Shown: positions 54,782 through 63,136 of the stretch, in pieces
Numbering within the stretch: position 1 is the first letter of the stretch
How the letters are laid out: every line of letters starts with the position of its first letter
Assembly (NCBI GenBank): GCA_023392535.1
Contig: JAEVYY010000029.1
Coordinates: 1-64,000, forward strand
Reading direction: 5' to 3'
DNA from: Bacillota bacterium
Lineage (GTDB): Bacteria; Bacillota; Clostridia; Lachnospirales; Lachnospiraceae
DNA length: 64,000 nucleotides
Position numbers and translations under genes: made by a program
Notes under the pieces: model-generated
Database searches by the model: none
What the model was told of the DNA's origin: nothing
Seen by the model: the letters and a program-made list of their open reading frames with translations, nothing else

Positions 54782-56551
54782 CTAGTTTCTGGTTTGATTC
54801 ATAAATGGCACTAACAGATATATTGGTATACAATAAATATAAGCATAGGCATAACGAAACTCTTTCGCTACAGGCGTAGCAATCACTAACGTTAGAAAAA
54901 TTGCAAAACTAGGCACATATAATAATAGCATTGTATGATCACCACGTATCACAATGATGCCTATTGCCAATATCATTAACCAGAATAATGCACCCATACT
55001 CCAAAGGATACCATATCCTGGTATCATATCTTTTAATTTTAATCCAATCTCGTTTATCTTTATTACGATAGGACCGCTTATGACTGGCAAATTCACTACC
55101 CCAAATTCATTTACTATGACACCTTCATCCCCTGCAATAATTCCTTCTTGTGTTGGGAACCAATAACCAATCGATTGGTCTCTGAATGCAATCAGATAGT
55201 CAGCCGGGTACCGCAAACCAATTTGCAGATATACCTTAAGAAATTCTATAAAATGAGCTTCCAGATAAGCTTCATCCCCTGCTCTCACCAAACGTTTAAA
55301 TCCATCGGAAACATGTGGATTATACCATTCTTGAATCTTTGTAGTATCCAGAATATGATTTAAAAAAACACTTTGTTCTTCCGTAAGGGAGCGCTTAAGC
55401 ACAATCACGCGGGAAATTTGTTGTACTGGAATGGATAAAGATTCCACTAAATCTGGCTGTATTACATGGTTTGCTTCCATTACCGGTCCTTTAATAATAA
55501 CAACTGTAATCAGAATGAATAACTGCAATAATGCAACAATTTTCCAATGCTTTCGAAAGATAAAGATCACAAAAGGAATCGTAATCAGGAATGCGTACCA
55601 TCCATTTGTCCGGAACAGACTCATCATAATACCAGATACTATCATCATAATGAAATTAAATAATTCACTTCTCTTACGTACTTTGGATACACTACCATCT
55701 TTTTGTTTCAACCACTGCAGTAATCGCAGCAAGGTCACAACATATAAAAGTACCCCACCGGCAAACATAGTATCCTTCCATATTGTAACCGCGTAAATTG
55801 CATTATATGGAATTCCTGCATAAAAGAATAGAATCATAACAAGAATCCATTTTTTTATATGAAATCTATTTAATATACCTAGTAAATAGGATACACAAAA
55901 AGCCATAAATAGCATCTGAAATATTGTATAAAATGAGATCGCAATCGATATATTATCCGTAAACAATAATCCTACTTGATACCAAAACTTCATAATCTGC
56001 GTATGTACCCAGGGATGGTGATTACTATCGGCATAAACCCCAATAACTTGGGCAAACTGGTTCATACTATCTATCGTCATTACACCCGGATAATTTTTTA
56101 AAAGATAGGGAATCCAGCAGATAAAACAGATGATTCCAGATAGCATTGGAAAAAAAAGATTCCACGTAGCTCCCGTCACTTTCCATTTGCTTGTCTCAAT
56201 AATAAGAATACTAATAGCCATCTCAAAGATCAGATACAATCCTACTCCTGTCACACAAAGGATGACCGAACGAAATAGATTATTTTCAAGTCCGTTCCAT
56301 ATTTGTTCAACATCACCACATAAAAAGAGAATGGTAAATAAAATACTAACGATTTTTTCCATACTTTGCTGTAATGGTTTCTCGACTTCAATTCTCTTTC
56401 TGTCAGCGATCCGAGTAAATATATAAATATAAAAAATAAACATTATAATTGTCATCAGATTTGTTGTCGCAATTCCAGTGATGCGAATAGATGCCCATGT
56501 GGCCAGAAATGCTTTTATCGTATTATTCATTTTGTTGCTCATTGACTTCAT
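54782..56551 (-). CDS. Large polytopic membrane protein, DUF6020-like
   Basis: A 589-residue protein with about twelve helices and a conserved extracellular stretch LLKNYPGVMTIDSMNQF and NHHPWVHT between the fourth and fifth helices. The pattern fits the DUF6020 group of clostridial envelope proteins, which look like GT-C transferases (acidic residue in the first outer loop, here in TIDS). A sugar transfer from a polyprenyl donor is inferred. ATG 56551 with GGAGG 10 nt upstream is preferred. It is divergent from the GT2 gene and shares a control region with it. Confidence 0.6.
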   Translation of the reverse strand: MKSMSNKMNNTIKAFLATWASIRITGIATTNLMTIIMFIFYIYIFTRIADRKRIEVEKPLQQSMEKIVSILFTILFLCGDVEQIWNGLENNLFRSVILCVTGVGLYLIFEMAISILIIETSKWKVTGATWNLFFPMLSGIICFICWIPYLLKNYPGVMTIDSMNQFAQVIGVYADSNHHPWVHTQIMKFWYQVGLLFTDNISIAISFYTIFQMLFMAFCVSYLLGILNRFHIKKWILVMILFFYAGIPYNAIYAVTIWKDTMFAGGVLLYVVTLLRLLQWLKQKDGSVSKVRKRSELFNFIMMIVSGIMMSLFRTNGWYAFLITIPFVIFIFRKHWKIVALLQLFILITVVIIKGPVMEANHVIQPDLVESLSIPVQQISRVIVLKRSLTEEQSVFLNHILDTTKIQEWYNPHVSDGFKRLVRAGDEAYLEAHFIEFLKVYLQIGLRYPADYLIAFRDQSIGYWFPTQEGIIAGDEGVIVNEFGVVNLPVISGPIVIKINEIGLKLKDMIPGYGILWSMGALFWLMILAIGIIVIRGDHTMLLLYVPSFAIFLTLVIATPVAKEFRYAYAYIYCIPIYLLVPFMNQTRN

Positions 56552-56688
56552 TGTGAACGGACCTCCGAATTCCAAACCAACGACCTTAACAGACGATTGC
56601 TAATAGGATACAGTTTAACATCTTCTATCGACCCTTACAAGTCTTGTATCGCGCTTATTAGCATCTTATAATAGAAATATATTTTTAT

Positions 56689-56717
56689 TTGCTTTACCTA
56701 CTATAAAATGATATATT
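56689..56717 (+). promoter_or_regulatory. Promoter of the DPM-like GT2 gene
   Basis: TTGCTT, 17-nt spacer and TATATT, with a leader of about 33 nt. The rest of the 205-nt divergent gap has no clear feature. Confidence 0.6.
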
Positions 56718-56756
56718 AAAAGCAATAATAATGAATAAAACTAGCAGGAGTCATGA

Positions 56757-57695
56757 ATGGATAAAATAGCCGTATTAATACCATGTTACAATGAAGAAAA
56801 AACAATTGCAAAGGTAGTTACAGACGCAAAGACAGCACTTCCGGAAGCCGTTATTTATGTATATGATAATAATTCTACTGATGATACTGTCCAATTGGCA
56901 GCGAAAGCAGGTGCTATCATACGATACGAATATATGCAGGGGAAAGGTAATGTAATTCGAAGAATGTTTCGTGAGGTCGATGCGGAGTGTTATGTCATGG
57001 TAGACGGTGATGATACGTATCCGATGGACTGTGCTGGCGAAATGGTGGACAAGATCCTGACGCACAATGCAGATATGGTAGTAGGAGACAGATTGTCCTC
57101 CACATACTTCACTGAAAATAAGAGACCTTTTCACAATTTGGGGAATTCTGTTGTCCGTGGAAGTATTAACCAGTTATTTAAATGTAATATCAAAGATATT
57201 ATGACCGGTTACCGTGCTTTCAGCTATCAATTTGTCAAGACTTTCCCTGTTATGTCAAAGGGATTTGAAATTGAGACCGAGATGACCATACATGCAGTTT
57301 TCAATAATATGCAAGTCGAGAATATCATCATAGATTATCGCGACAGACCAGAGGGCAGTGTTTCAAAGCTAAATACGTATTCCGATGGATTCCGGGTACT
57401 TACCGTAATTGGTAAACTATTCCGTGTATACAAGCCTCTCCGTTTTTTCTGCATATTGTCCGTGATACTTTTACTTATTTCGTTCGGAGTTTTTCTTCCC
57501 GTACTGATTGATTACCTGCAAACAGGCCTGGTACTTCGTTTCCCTACCCTTTTTGTCTGCGGTTTTGTTGCTTTGGCTGCGATACAATCTTTCTTTTCCG
57601 GACTTATATTGGAGAATATCGCGCAAAAGGATCGTAAAGACTTTGAAATGCATCTGCATCACATTCATAATGATAATAGAAAACAAATAGACTAA
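56757..57695 (+). CDS. Polyprenyl-phosphate sugar synthase (GT2, DPM1-like)
   Basis: A 312-residue enzyme. The GT-A domain begins MDKIAVLIPCYNEEKTIAKV and has DNNSTDDT, MVDGDDTYP as the DxD site and RPEGSVSKLNTYSDG. Two C-terminal helices (about 228-252 and 262-285) anchor it. Such proteins load a sugar from a nucleotide donor onto undecaprenyl phosphate, for later use by a GT-C transferase after flipping. AGGAG lies 6 nt before the ATG. The large membrane protein opposite and the small transporter pair would supply the other two parts. Confidence 0.87.
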   Translation: MDKIAVLIPCYNEEKTIAKVVTDAKTALPEAVIYVYDNNSTDDTVQLAAKAGAIIRYEYMQGKGNVIRRMFREVDAECYVMVDGDDTYPMDCAGEMVDKILTHNADMVVGDRLSSTYFTENKRPFHNLGNSVVRGSINQLFKCNIKDIMTGYRAFSYQFVKTFPVMSKGFEIETEMTIHAVFNNMQVENIIIDYRDRPEGSVSKLNTYSDGFRVLTVIGKLFRVYKPLRFFCILSVILLLISFGVFLPVLIDYLQTGLVLRFPTLFVCGFVALAAIQSFFSGLILENIAQKDRKDFEMHLHHIHNDNRKQID

Positions 57696-57703
57696 GTGAA
57701 AAG

Positions 57704-57731
57704 GCAAAGTGTGCCAAAATGCACACTTTGC
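57704..57731. terminator. Bidirectional terminator
   Basis: GCAAAGTGTGC and GCACACTTTGC, a perfect 11-bp stem around CAAAAT, between the convergent GT2 and PIG-L genes. T-runs are poor on both sides. Confidence 0.75.
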
Positions 57732-57751
57732 GGATAAGAATTATTGCTGGT

Positions 57752-58441
57752 CTAATAGTTTGTAATGCTTCTGACCAGTTCAAATGGCTCCACATAATTT
57801 TTCCCCACTACGCTACCCCATTTCTGTGCCGTTACTTCTAAGCATTTTAATGATCTTGGATGTGGAAACTCACATAGTTCCGTTTTATATTCTTGCATAG
57901 CCGCTATTTTTCGTTCAAAGGTATCGTTTACATCTACAAATACATTCGGTTTAAACTGATCATTTCCATAAGAAAAATTCCATTCCGTAGACGAAACTGT
58001 CTCAAACGTATAAATTTCCTTCACACAACAATTTTTCATAGGTCTCGTAGCAGTAATTACCGCTTGATATGTTATTTTATGATCAATATTCAGATCCCCC
58101 TTATGATGGGTGTATATGACATCAGGCTGTATTTTCTTAATGATTCTTTCGACGCTTTTCACAATGTCTAATAAATCTATCTGGTCGAAACGATTGTCAG
58201 GTACATTTTCGAAAAAGACTTCTTTGAATCCGATATGCATCGCTGCTGCGTGTGTATCCTTATGTAGTTCTTCCACAACGGACTGCTCCATTTCTTCTCT
58301 GTGATCTGCTCTGGAAGTCTGTCCTTCTCCTAATATCACTGCATAAGCTGTGTCACCTGCCAGCACACGACTCGCCACTGTCGCTCCCACACCTAATATC
58401 TCATCATCAGGGTGTGCCGCTATTACTAATATTGTACTCAT
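57752..58441 (-). CDS. PIG-L/LmbE family deacetylase
   Basis: A zinc-dependent N-deacetylase fold, 229 residues. The metal motif AHPDDEILG is at about 9-17 and the histidine of HKGDLNIDHK near 117-126. ATG 58441 is chosen because GGGAGG is 6 nt upstream, while the ATG two codons before would touch it. It is the last gene of the nonulosonic-acid operon. A role in removing an N-acetyl group from the amino sugar so that the formyltransferase can act is inferred. Confidence 0.88.
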   Translation of the reverse strand: MSTILVIAAHPDDEILGVGATVASRVLAGDTAYAVILGEGQTSRADHREEMEQSVVEELHKDTHAAAMHIGFKEVFFENVPDNRFDQIDLLDIVKSVERIIKKIQPDVIYTHHKGDLNIDHKITYQAVITATRPMKNCCVKEIYTFETVSSTEWNFSYGNDQFKPNVFVDVNDTFERKIAAMQEYKTELCEFPHPRSLKCLEVTAQKWGSVVGKNYVEPFELVRSITNY

Positions 58442-58453
58442 TTCCATCCTCCC

Positions 58454-59146
58454 TTACATTTGCTTCCTGCTTACTTCCCATTCTACCTGTGCCGTTATTT
58501 TACCATCTTTAAAATCTGCTTTTGAAAAAGTTAGCTTCTTATCACCAAACATCAGATATGCATTCGGATAGCCTTCCGCATCCAGCATACGGATACAGTC
58601 ATAGATCGTTTTTAACTCCATATCCGGCAACAACTGACTCTGTTCTGGTTTCCTTCTTAAAAATGTAATGACCTCCCCTGTCTGTGGTATTGGTTCGGGC
58701 CTGTCTGTCAAAATAGCTGGAATCATCTTTCTAAATATGATTTCAGAGGCTCTTTGATAGATTTCTTCCGCAGAGCCCTCCAATGACAACTCCTCTTTTT
58801 TAAAGATCGGACCTGCATCTAATTCTTTCGTAACCTGAATGGCAGAAATCTTTGTTGTTTTGTGTCCTCTGACAATTAAGTTTTGCAATGGACTTCCCCC
58901 TCTGCCATATGGCAGATCCGTCATATGAAATACGACACACGTAAAAGACCTGAAAATCTCCTCTTTAATGATATAGGACCAATGTGGGAAAAAGATATAA
59001 TCCGGATCAAATGCCTTGATTTCATCTACTTTCAAATCTTCCTTCTGATCTATAATCTTTATTTCATGCACATTTCTCAGTTTTTTCTGAAGTTTAAGTG
59101 CATTTTCGATATTCCAGCTCTTAATAGTCGCAATAATGATCTTCAT
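58454..59146 (-). CDS. Sugar formyltransferase-like protein
   Basis: A 230-residue protein of the formyltetrahydrofolate-dependent formyltransferase family. The active-site region reads FHMTDLPYGRGGSPLQN: the His of the HxSLLP motif is kept, the Asn two residues earlier is not. The aspartate of KELDAGPIF is present. The last 60 residues (MLDAEGYPNAYLMFGDKK) look like a small carboxyl domain. In context with PseI and a GNAT it probably N-formylates an amino sugar or nonulosonate rather than Met-tRNA. 12 nt separate it from both neighbours. Confidence 0.8.
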   Translation of the reverse strand: MKIIIATIKSWNIENALKLQKKLRNVHEIKIIDQKEDLKVDEIKAFDPDYIFFPHWSYIIKEEIFRSFTCVVFHMTDLPYGRGGSPLQNLIVRGHKTTKISAIQVTKELDAGPIFKKEELSLEGSAEEIYQRASEIIFRKMIPAILTDRPEPIPQTGEVITFLRRKPEQSQLLPDMELKTIYDCIRMLDAEGYPNAYLMFGDKKLTFSKADFKDGKITAQVEWEVSRKQM

Positions 59147-59158
59147 CCTCTATCCTTT

Positions 59159-59608
59159 CTATCTCAATTTTTTGTGGTATGTGACATACTCCTCTTCATA
59201 TTTTTCTGCCACAAAAACAGATCTGGATGCTATGTTTTCAGATTTAACCTGAGCCACCAAGCTTTTTATACGTGGAAATTGTTCCTTCACGATCTGCTCC
59301 AATTGGATTATCATTTTCTTACCATGCCCTTGCCGACGGAAATTTGCGTCAATGCTATAATCAATCGTTGCCACGTCATCTTCCATTGAAATACGTATCT
59401 GCCCAATCGGCTTATCTCCATACGTATAAATGTAAATTCTGGAATCTTTATCCTGCAGCCTGGCAGCAAACCAACGTTTATGATCAGCGTAAGGAATTTG
59501 TTCCGTTGAAAATGCATTTGCACGAACTTTCTCATCATTCGCCCATTCATATAACAAATCAATATCTTTTTCTGTTACTGGTCTCAAGTAAGCCGTGGTA
59601 TCCTGCAT
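59159..59608 (-). CDS. GNAT acetyltransferase, PseH-like
   Basis: A 149-residue N-acetyltransferase beginning MQDTTAYLRPVTEKDID. The acetyl-CoA loop is in NFRRQGHGKKM, and IGQIRI precedes it. WANDEKVRANAF resembles the sugar-amine-binding region of PseH/LegH-type enzymes. AAAGGAG lies 7 nt before ATG 59608, which rules out the much longer frame to 59746. Between it and pseI is a gap of 194 nt with no gene that I can support, holding only a weak hairpin GAGCAT/ATGCTC. Confidence 0.83.
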   Translation of the reverse strand: MQDTTAYLRPVTEKDIDLLYEWANDEKVRANAFSTEQIPYADHKRWFAARLQDKDSRIYIYTYGDKPIGQIRISMEDDVATIDYSIDANFRRQGHGKKMIIQLEQIVKEQFPRIKSLVAQVKSENIASRSVFVAEKYEEEYVTYHKKLR

Positions 59609-59802
59609 TCTTAATCTCCTTTTATATCTTTGAATTCGATAATTTGCATAATTTAAGTATGATCCATATTGAGCACGACATCGTTCATTCGCAACACGCT
59701 TCCGCTTGGACTCATCCACAGTGGTACATAAGAGCATAAAATACATGCTCTAAGCACCAGTGGCTTGCCTTTTGTTCGTTTAGTCATTTACAACAATAGA
59801 AA

Positions 59803-60834
59803 TTATAGATTACCAATCATGTCAAATTGTAGCGGTGTACCTCTTTTCATGTCATGCAGTGCAACTTGTCCCAGGACACTGTCATAATATTTTGGAGCCA
59901 ATCCATGTGCTGGTCTGATTACCCTTATATTTTGAGGAGTTAACATCTCACCTTTCCTGATATCCTCTACTACAAAGATAGAACGCCGGAAGATGATATT
60001 ATTCTTTTCGTCCTCCGTTACCGCATAATTGACAGAGCCAATTGCTTTCTCTGCCTGCCTGATATCCTCTACCATAGCTTTGAATTCAGATGGTTCCATA
60101 GAAAACGATGCATCTGGATTCTCTATTTCCCTACTAATGCAGAAATGCTTTTCTATGATGCTGGCTCCCAGCGCAACCGCTGTAACAGCGCCCACTGAAC
60201 CCATCGAATGATCCGACAAACCGATTGGAACGCCGAATATTTCCTTCATGTTGCCAATCGTCTTCAAATTCATCTGATCTGAAATTGCTGGATATGCACT
60301 GGAACATTTAAGTAATGCTAATTCATTCTTATACTTTGCTACTGTTGCCACCGCTTCTTGAATCTCACCAATAGTAGCCATACCGGTCGACATAATAATT
60401 GGTTTGCCCTTTGAAGCAACATAATCAATTAATGGGATATCCACTAATTCAAAAGACGCAATTTTATAAAATTCCACATCGATTTCTTCCAGAAAATCCA
60501 CAGAGCTCTTGTCAAACGGCGTAGAAAAAAAATCAATTCCAATTTTTTTGGCTTCGGCCAATAGTTCTGCCTGCCACTCCCAAGGTGTATATGCCTTGCA
60601 ATATAGAGAATACAGATTTTCCCCCTCCCAGGTACCTTTGGCAATCTGAAAGTACTGATTATGGCAATCAATCGTCATGGTATCGGCAGTATATGTCTGA
60701 ATTTTAATACAATCTGCGCCGCTTTCTTTTGCCGCATGAATGATTTCTTTCGCCCTGTCGATACTGCCGGCATGATTAGCAGACATTTCCGCAATTACAT
60801 ATGTTCCCTTTGTTAATTCTTTATATAAATTCAT
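59803..60834 (-). CDS. pseI: Pseudaminic acid synthase-like (NeuB family)
   Basis: Condenses a 6-deoxy-hexose with phosphoenolpyruvate to make a nine-carbon sugar acid. 343 residues: TIM barrel starting GTYVIAEMSANHAGSID, with GTWEGENLYSLYCKAYTPWEW typical of the PseI branch rather than sialic acid synthases, FSTPFDKSSVDFL, STGMATIGEI, CSSAYP and a C-terminal antifreeze-like SAF domain (from about 275, RRSIFVVEDIRKGE). Two ATGs overlap the upstream stop; 60834 has AGGAG at 6 nt. The other Pse enzymes are not in the window and may lie beyond the right edge. Confidence 0.9.
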   Translation of the reverse strand: MNLYKELTKGTYVIAEMSANHAGSIDRAKEIIHAAKESGADCIKIQTYTADTMTIDCHNQYFQIAKGTWEGENLYSLYCKAYTPWEWQAELLAEAKKIGIDFFSTPFDKSSVDFLEEIDVEFYKIASFELVDIPLIDYVASKGKPIIMSTGMATIGEIQEAVATVAKYKNELALLKCSSAYPAISDQMNLKTIGNMKEIFGVPIGLSDHSMGSVGAVTAVALGASIIEKHFCISREIENPDASFSMEPSEFKAMVEDIRQAEKAIGSVNYAVTEDEKNNIIFRRSIFVVEDIRKGEMLTPQNIRVIRPAHGLAPKYYDSVLGQVALHDMKRGTPLQFDMIGNL

Positions 60835-62237
60835 CATTCACTCCTTATCGACTGATTCCCAAATTTTGTTTGATAGACTTCATATAGTAACAATAGCCCA
60901 CTCATGTAAAATAAAGGCATATTGTAAATGGTATACCTCGTCTGACAGAAGATAACTGCTGACACTAAACCTACGTTTAGTACGATGGAAATCACGGTGA
61001 GAAGCGCGAATTTATTAACTTTATTCATCCCATTTTCTTTTATGTTGTAAATCAGTAAACCAGAATATCCAAAATAGGCAAAAATAGAATACCAAACTAA
61101 AATCGGTTTCCTTTGCGCTACCGTCGTGACTAGACCTGACAGAAAGTTATTCCACAATACTTTTGTGATTCGAATCACTTTATGTGGTAGTAAATCCGAT
61201 ATCAAAACATTCATAATGCGATCTGTTTCCATTTCAAGCTCCATAGACTGCTTATCATTAGGTTCCAGACCCTTTTGTTTTTCCACATATTCATGTATCA
61301 TCGGCCACATCGTGTCAATTTGGATATGATCATAGTGATCTCCAAAATGAGTCACATTTTGATACCACCCCGAACCCGCACTGTTTCCCAAGAATCCACT
61401 ATCATTACACACTTTATAAATATCCAAAAATAATTCTTTCATTTGCGTATCTTCAATATAGTCTACATCTTTTTCATCCGCTGTATAAAAAATCATAGTC
61501 ATAACAAAACGATTATCGCTGGAATGTCCAGCCACCTCGCCACGCACTACATAATTATACCCTCTGTCATAAAGCATAACGGCTACCATGACCAAAATGC
61601 TGATGATTACTGCCTTGACCATCCCTTTTAACAGATTTTTCTTACACCAAGCGACCACTATGATAGCAAGCGCTAACAAAGCCAGTGTGACTAACATCTG
61701 TTTTCTAGTCGATATTAATAAAGCACATAGCATACTCCCTATGAGTAAGCTCTTTTTCGTTTGATAATATAGGTATTCTAACACTTCCCGGATTACAACC
61801 AAATAGAGAGAGATCGCAATTCCCTCCGTCATAATACTATTGGAATACATCGAAGATCGTAATGCAGCAAATCTACATAAAAACGACACCATTAATGGAA
61901 GAAGCATCAATAAAAGACTGATCCATTTTGGCATGGGTACTTCTTTCCTAAGGAACTCTTCCAGACTCCAGGCTGAAAATGCCGCTATCACACTTTGTAA
62001 CACTATAATTGCAAATAGATACGTATCGCCATTGCCAAAAATACTTCTCGAAAACGCCAGTAAACTGGGATAGAAAGCTTCCCTTGTAACCGACATTGCT
62101 ATATAGGAAGGAGAATCCGCACAAATCACGGTTCCATCATAAATAGCAAAGAAGAGATAAAAGAGCAGACCAATCCCTAATAACAGATAGGAATACACCT
62201 GCTCTCTCACATCTTTTGCCGCATTATTCTTCTTCAT
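60834..62237 (-). CDS. Polytopic membrane protein, GT-C-like
   Basis: A 467-residue protein with about ten helices and an extracellular loop with acidic residues after helix 1 (DGTVICADSPSY) as in GT-C transferases. A soluble extracytoplasmic region of about 110 residues (about 225-335) is rich in Asp/Glu/Met. The ends overlap both neighbours, 14 nt with the ydjC-like gene and 1 nt with the pseI start, so it is part of the operon. It may transfer the nonulosonic acid or another sugar outside the cell; no close family recognised. Confidence 0.65.
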   Translation of the reverse strand: MKKNNAAKDVREQVYSYLLLGIGLLFYLFFAIYDGTVICADSPSYIAMSVTREAFYPSLLAFSRSIFGNGDTYLFAIIVLQSVIAAFSAWSLEEFLRKEVPMPKWISLLLMLLPLMVSFLCRFAALRSSMYSNSIMTEGIAISLYLVVIREVLEYLYYQTKKSLLIGSMLCALLISTRKQMLVTLALLALAIIVVAWCKKNLLKGMVKAVIISILVMVAVMLYDRGYNYVVRGEVAGHSSDNRFVMTMIFYTADEKDVDYIEDTQMKELFLDIYKVCNDSGFLGNSAGSGWYQNVTHFGDHYDHIQIDTMWPMIHEYVEKQKGLEPNDKQSMELEMETDRIMNVLISDLLPHKVIRITKVLWNNFLSGLVTTVAQRKPILVWYSIFAYFGYSGLLIYNIKENGMNKVNKFALLTVISIVLNVGLVSAVIFCQTRYTIYNMPLFYMSGLLLLYEVYQTKFGNQSIRSE

Positions 62238-63132
62238 GTAATACCTCCTGCTTCAAATTGTCCACCGCATGGCGCTCTATCTTTCTGCCTTTCGATAAAT
62301 GGAACTCAACAAATCCTTTCTTAATATACTCCTCGTTAATCTCTTCCGCCAATACGCATCCAGGGTGGAAAAGCAATTCCATTTTCTTATTCTTACGTTT
62401 GCAAATACGAAGCATCGATGGATATATCTTTTTTACCCTTTCAATATCCATATACCCAGTCATTACAAGTCCCCACAATAAAGTTGGTTCAATCTTCATA
62501 TTACGTAACTGCTTTTCCACATTTCCAGAATATAGATTTAAAATTAAATTTTTAATTATATTTGTAACAGAATAGCTGGTATACAAATCAACCTGTTTTA
62601 TAAATGGCAGGATAGGTTCTCTTGCCACCCGAATAAATGTTACTGGATATCCATTGTCCCGAACGACTGCCATCATCGCATCCAATACGATAGGGATCAT
62701 ATGGGTATGCTGATGACTATCCAGCCGCAATTCGCATTCTGGTGGCTCTGCCGCCTTGACCCTCTCTATCTGTACCTTTATTTCTTTCTGTAGCTGAAGT
62801 TTTATCTTTTTATAAGTTATTGGATTATAACTCGCCAGTAGCAGACTCCCCCAGGAAACTTTAAAATATCCAGATGAATCTACAAGATCCGGTACGGTCT
62901 CCATTGGACTTAAGCAATGTCCCTCCATAATATTAATATGCACAGAGAGGAATGGTTTCTTAGGGAATTCATCCCACTCCGCCCGTAATCTATCCATACA
63001 GTAGTCAAAACAGGACATATTGGGAATGATACTAATACTGTCTAACTTACTTGTTTTGATACGCTCTATTAAATTTTCGGATGCATGCACTGATATCGCA
63101 TAATCATCTGCATGAATATCTATATCATTCAT
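62224..63132 (-). CDS. YdjC/ChbG-like carbohydrate deacetylase
   Basis: A 302-residue TIM-barrel-like metallohydrolase. HADDYAIS near residue 6 and DSHQHTHMIP near 146-155 are the metal-site motifs of the YdjC family, whose known members deacetylate chitobiose-type sugars. FLSVHINIMEG provides a further His. ATG 63132 is taken for AAGGA 8 nt upstream; the frame to 63222 would overlap the GT2 gene. In this operon it would act on an acetylated sugar intermediate, by inference. Confidence 0.85.
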   Translation of the reverse strand: MNDIDIHADDYAISVHASENLIERIKTSKLDSISIIPNMSCFDYCMDRLRAEWDEFPKKPFLSVHINIMEGHCLSPMETVPDLVDSSGYFKVSWGSLLLASYNPITYKKIKLQLQKEIKVQIERVKAAEPPECELRLDSHQHTHMIPIVLDAMMAVVRDNGYPVTFIRVAREPILPFIKQVDLYTSYSVTNIIKNLILNLYSGNVEKQLRNMKIEPTLLWGLVMTGYMDIERVKKIYPSMLRICKRKNKKMELLFHPGCVLAEEINEEYIKKGFVEFHLSKGRKIERHAVDNLKQEVLHEEE

Positions 63133-63136
63133 TTCT

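Noticed and set aside
59609..59802. N-terminal extension of the GNAT protein through the gap after pseI
   Set aside because: The extra 46 residues are basic and unlike the family, while a perfect ribosome site marks the internal ATG at 59608.
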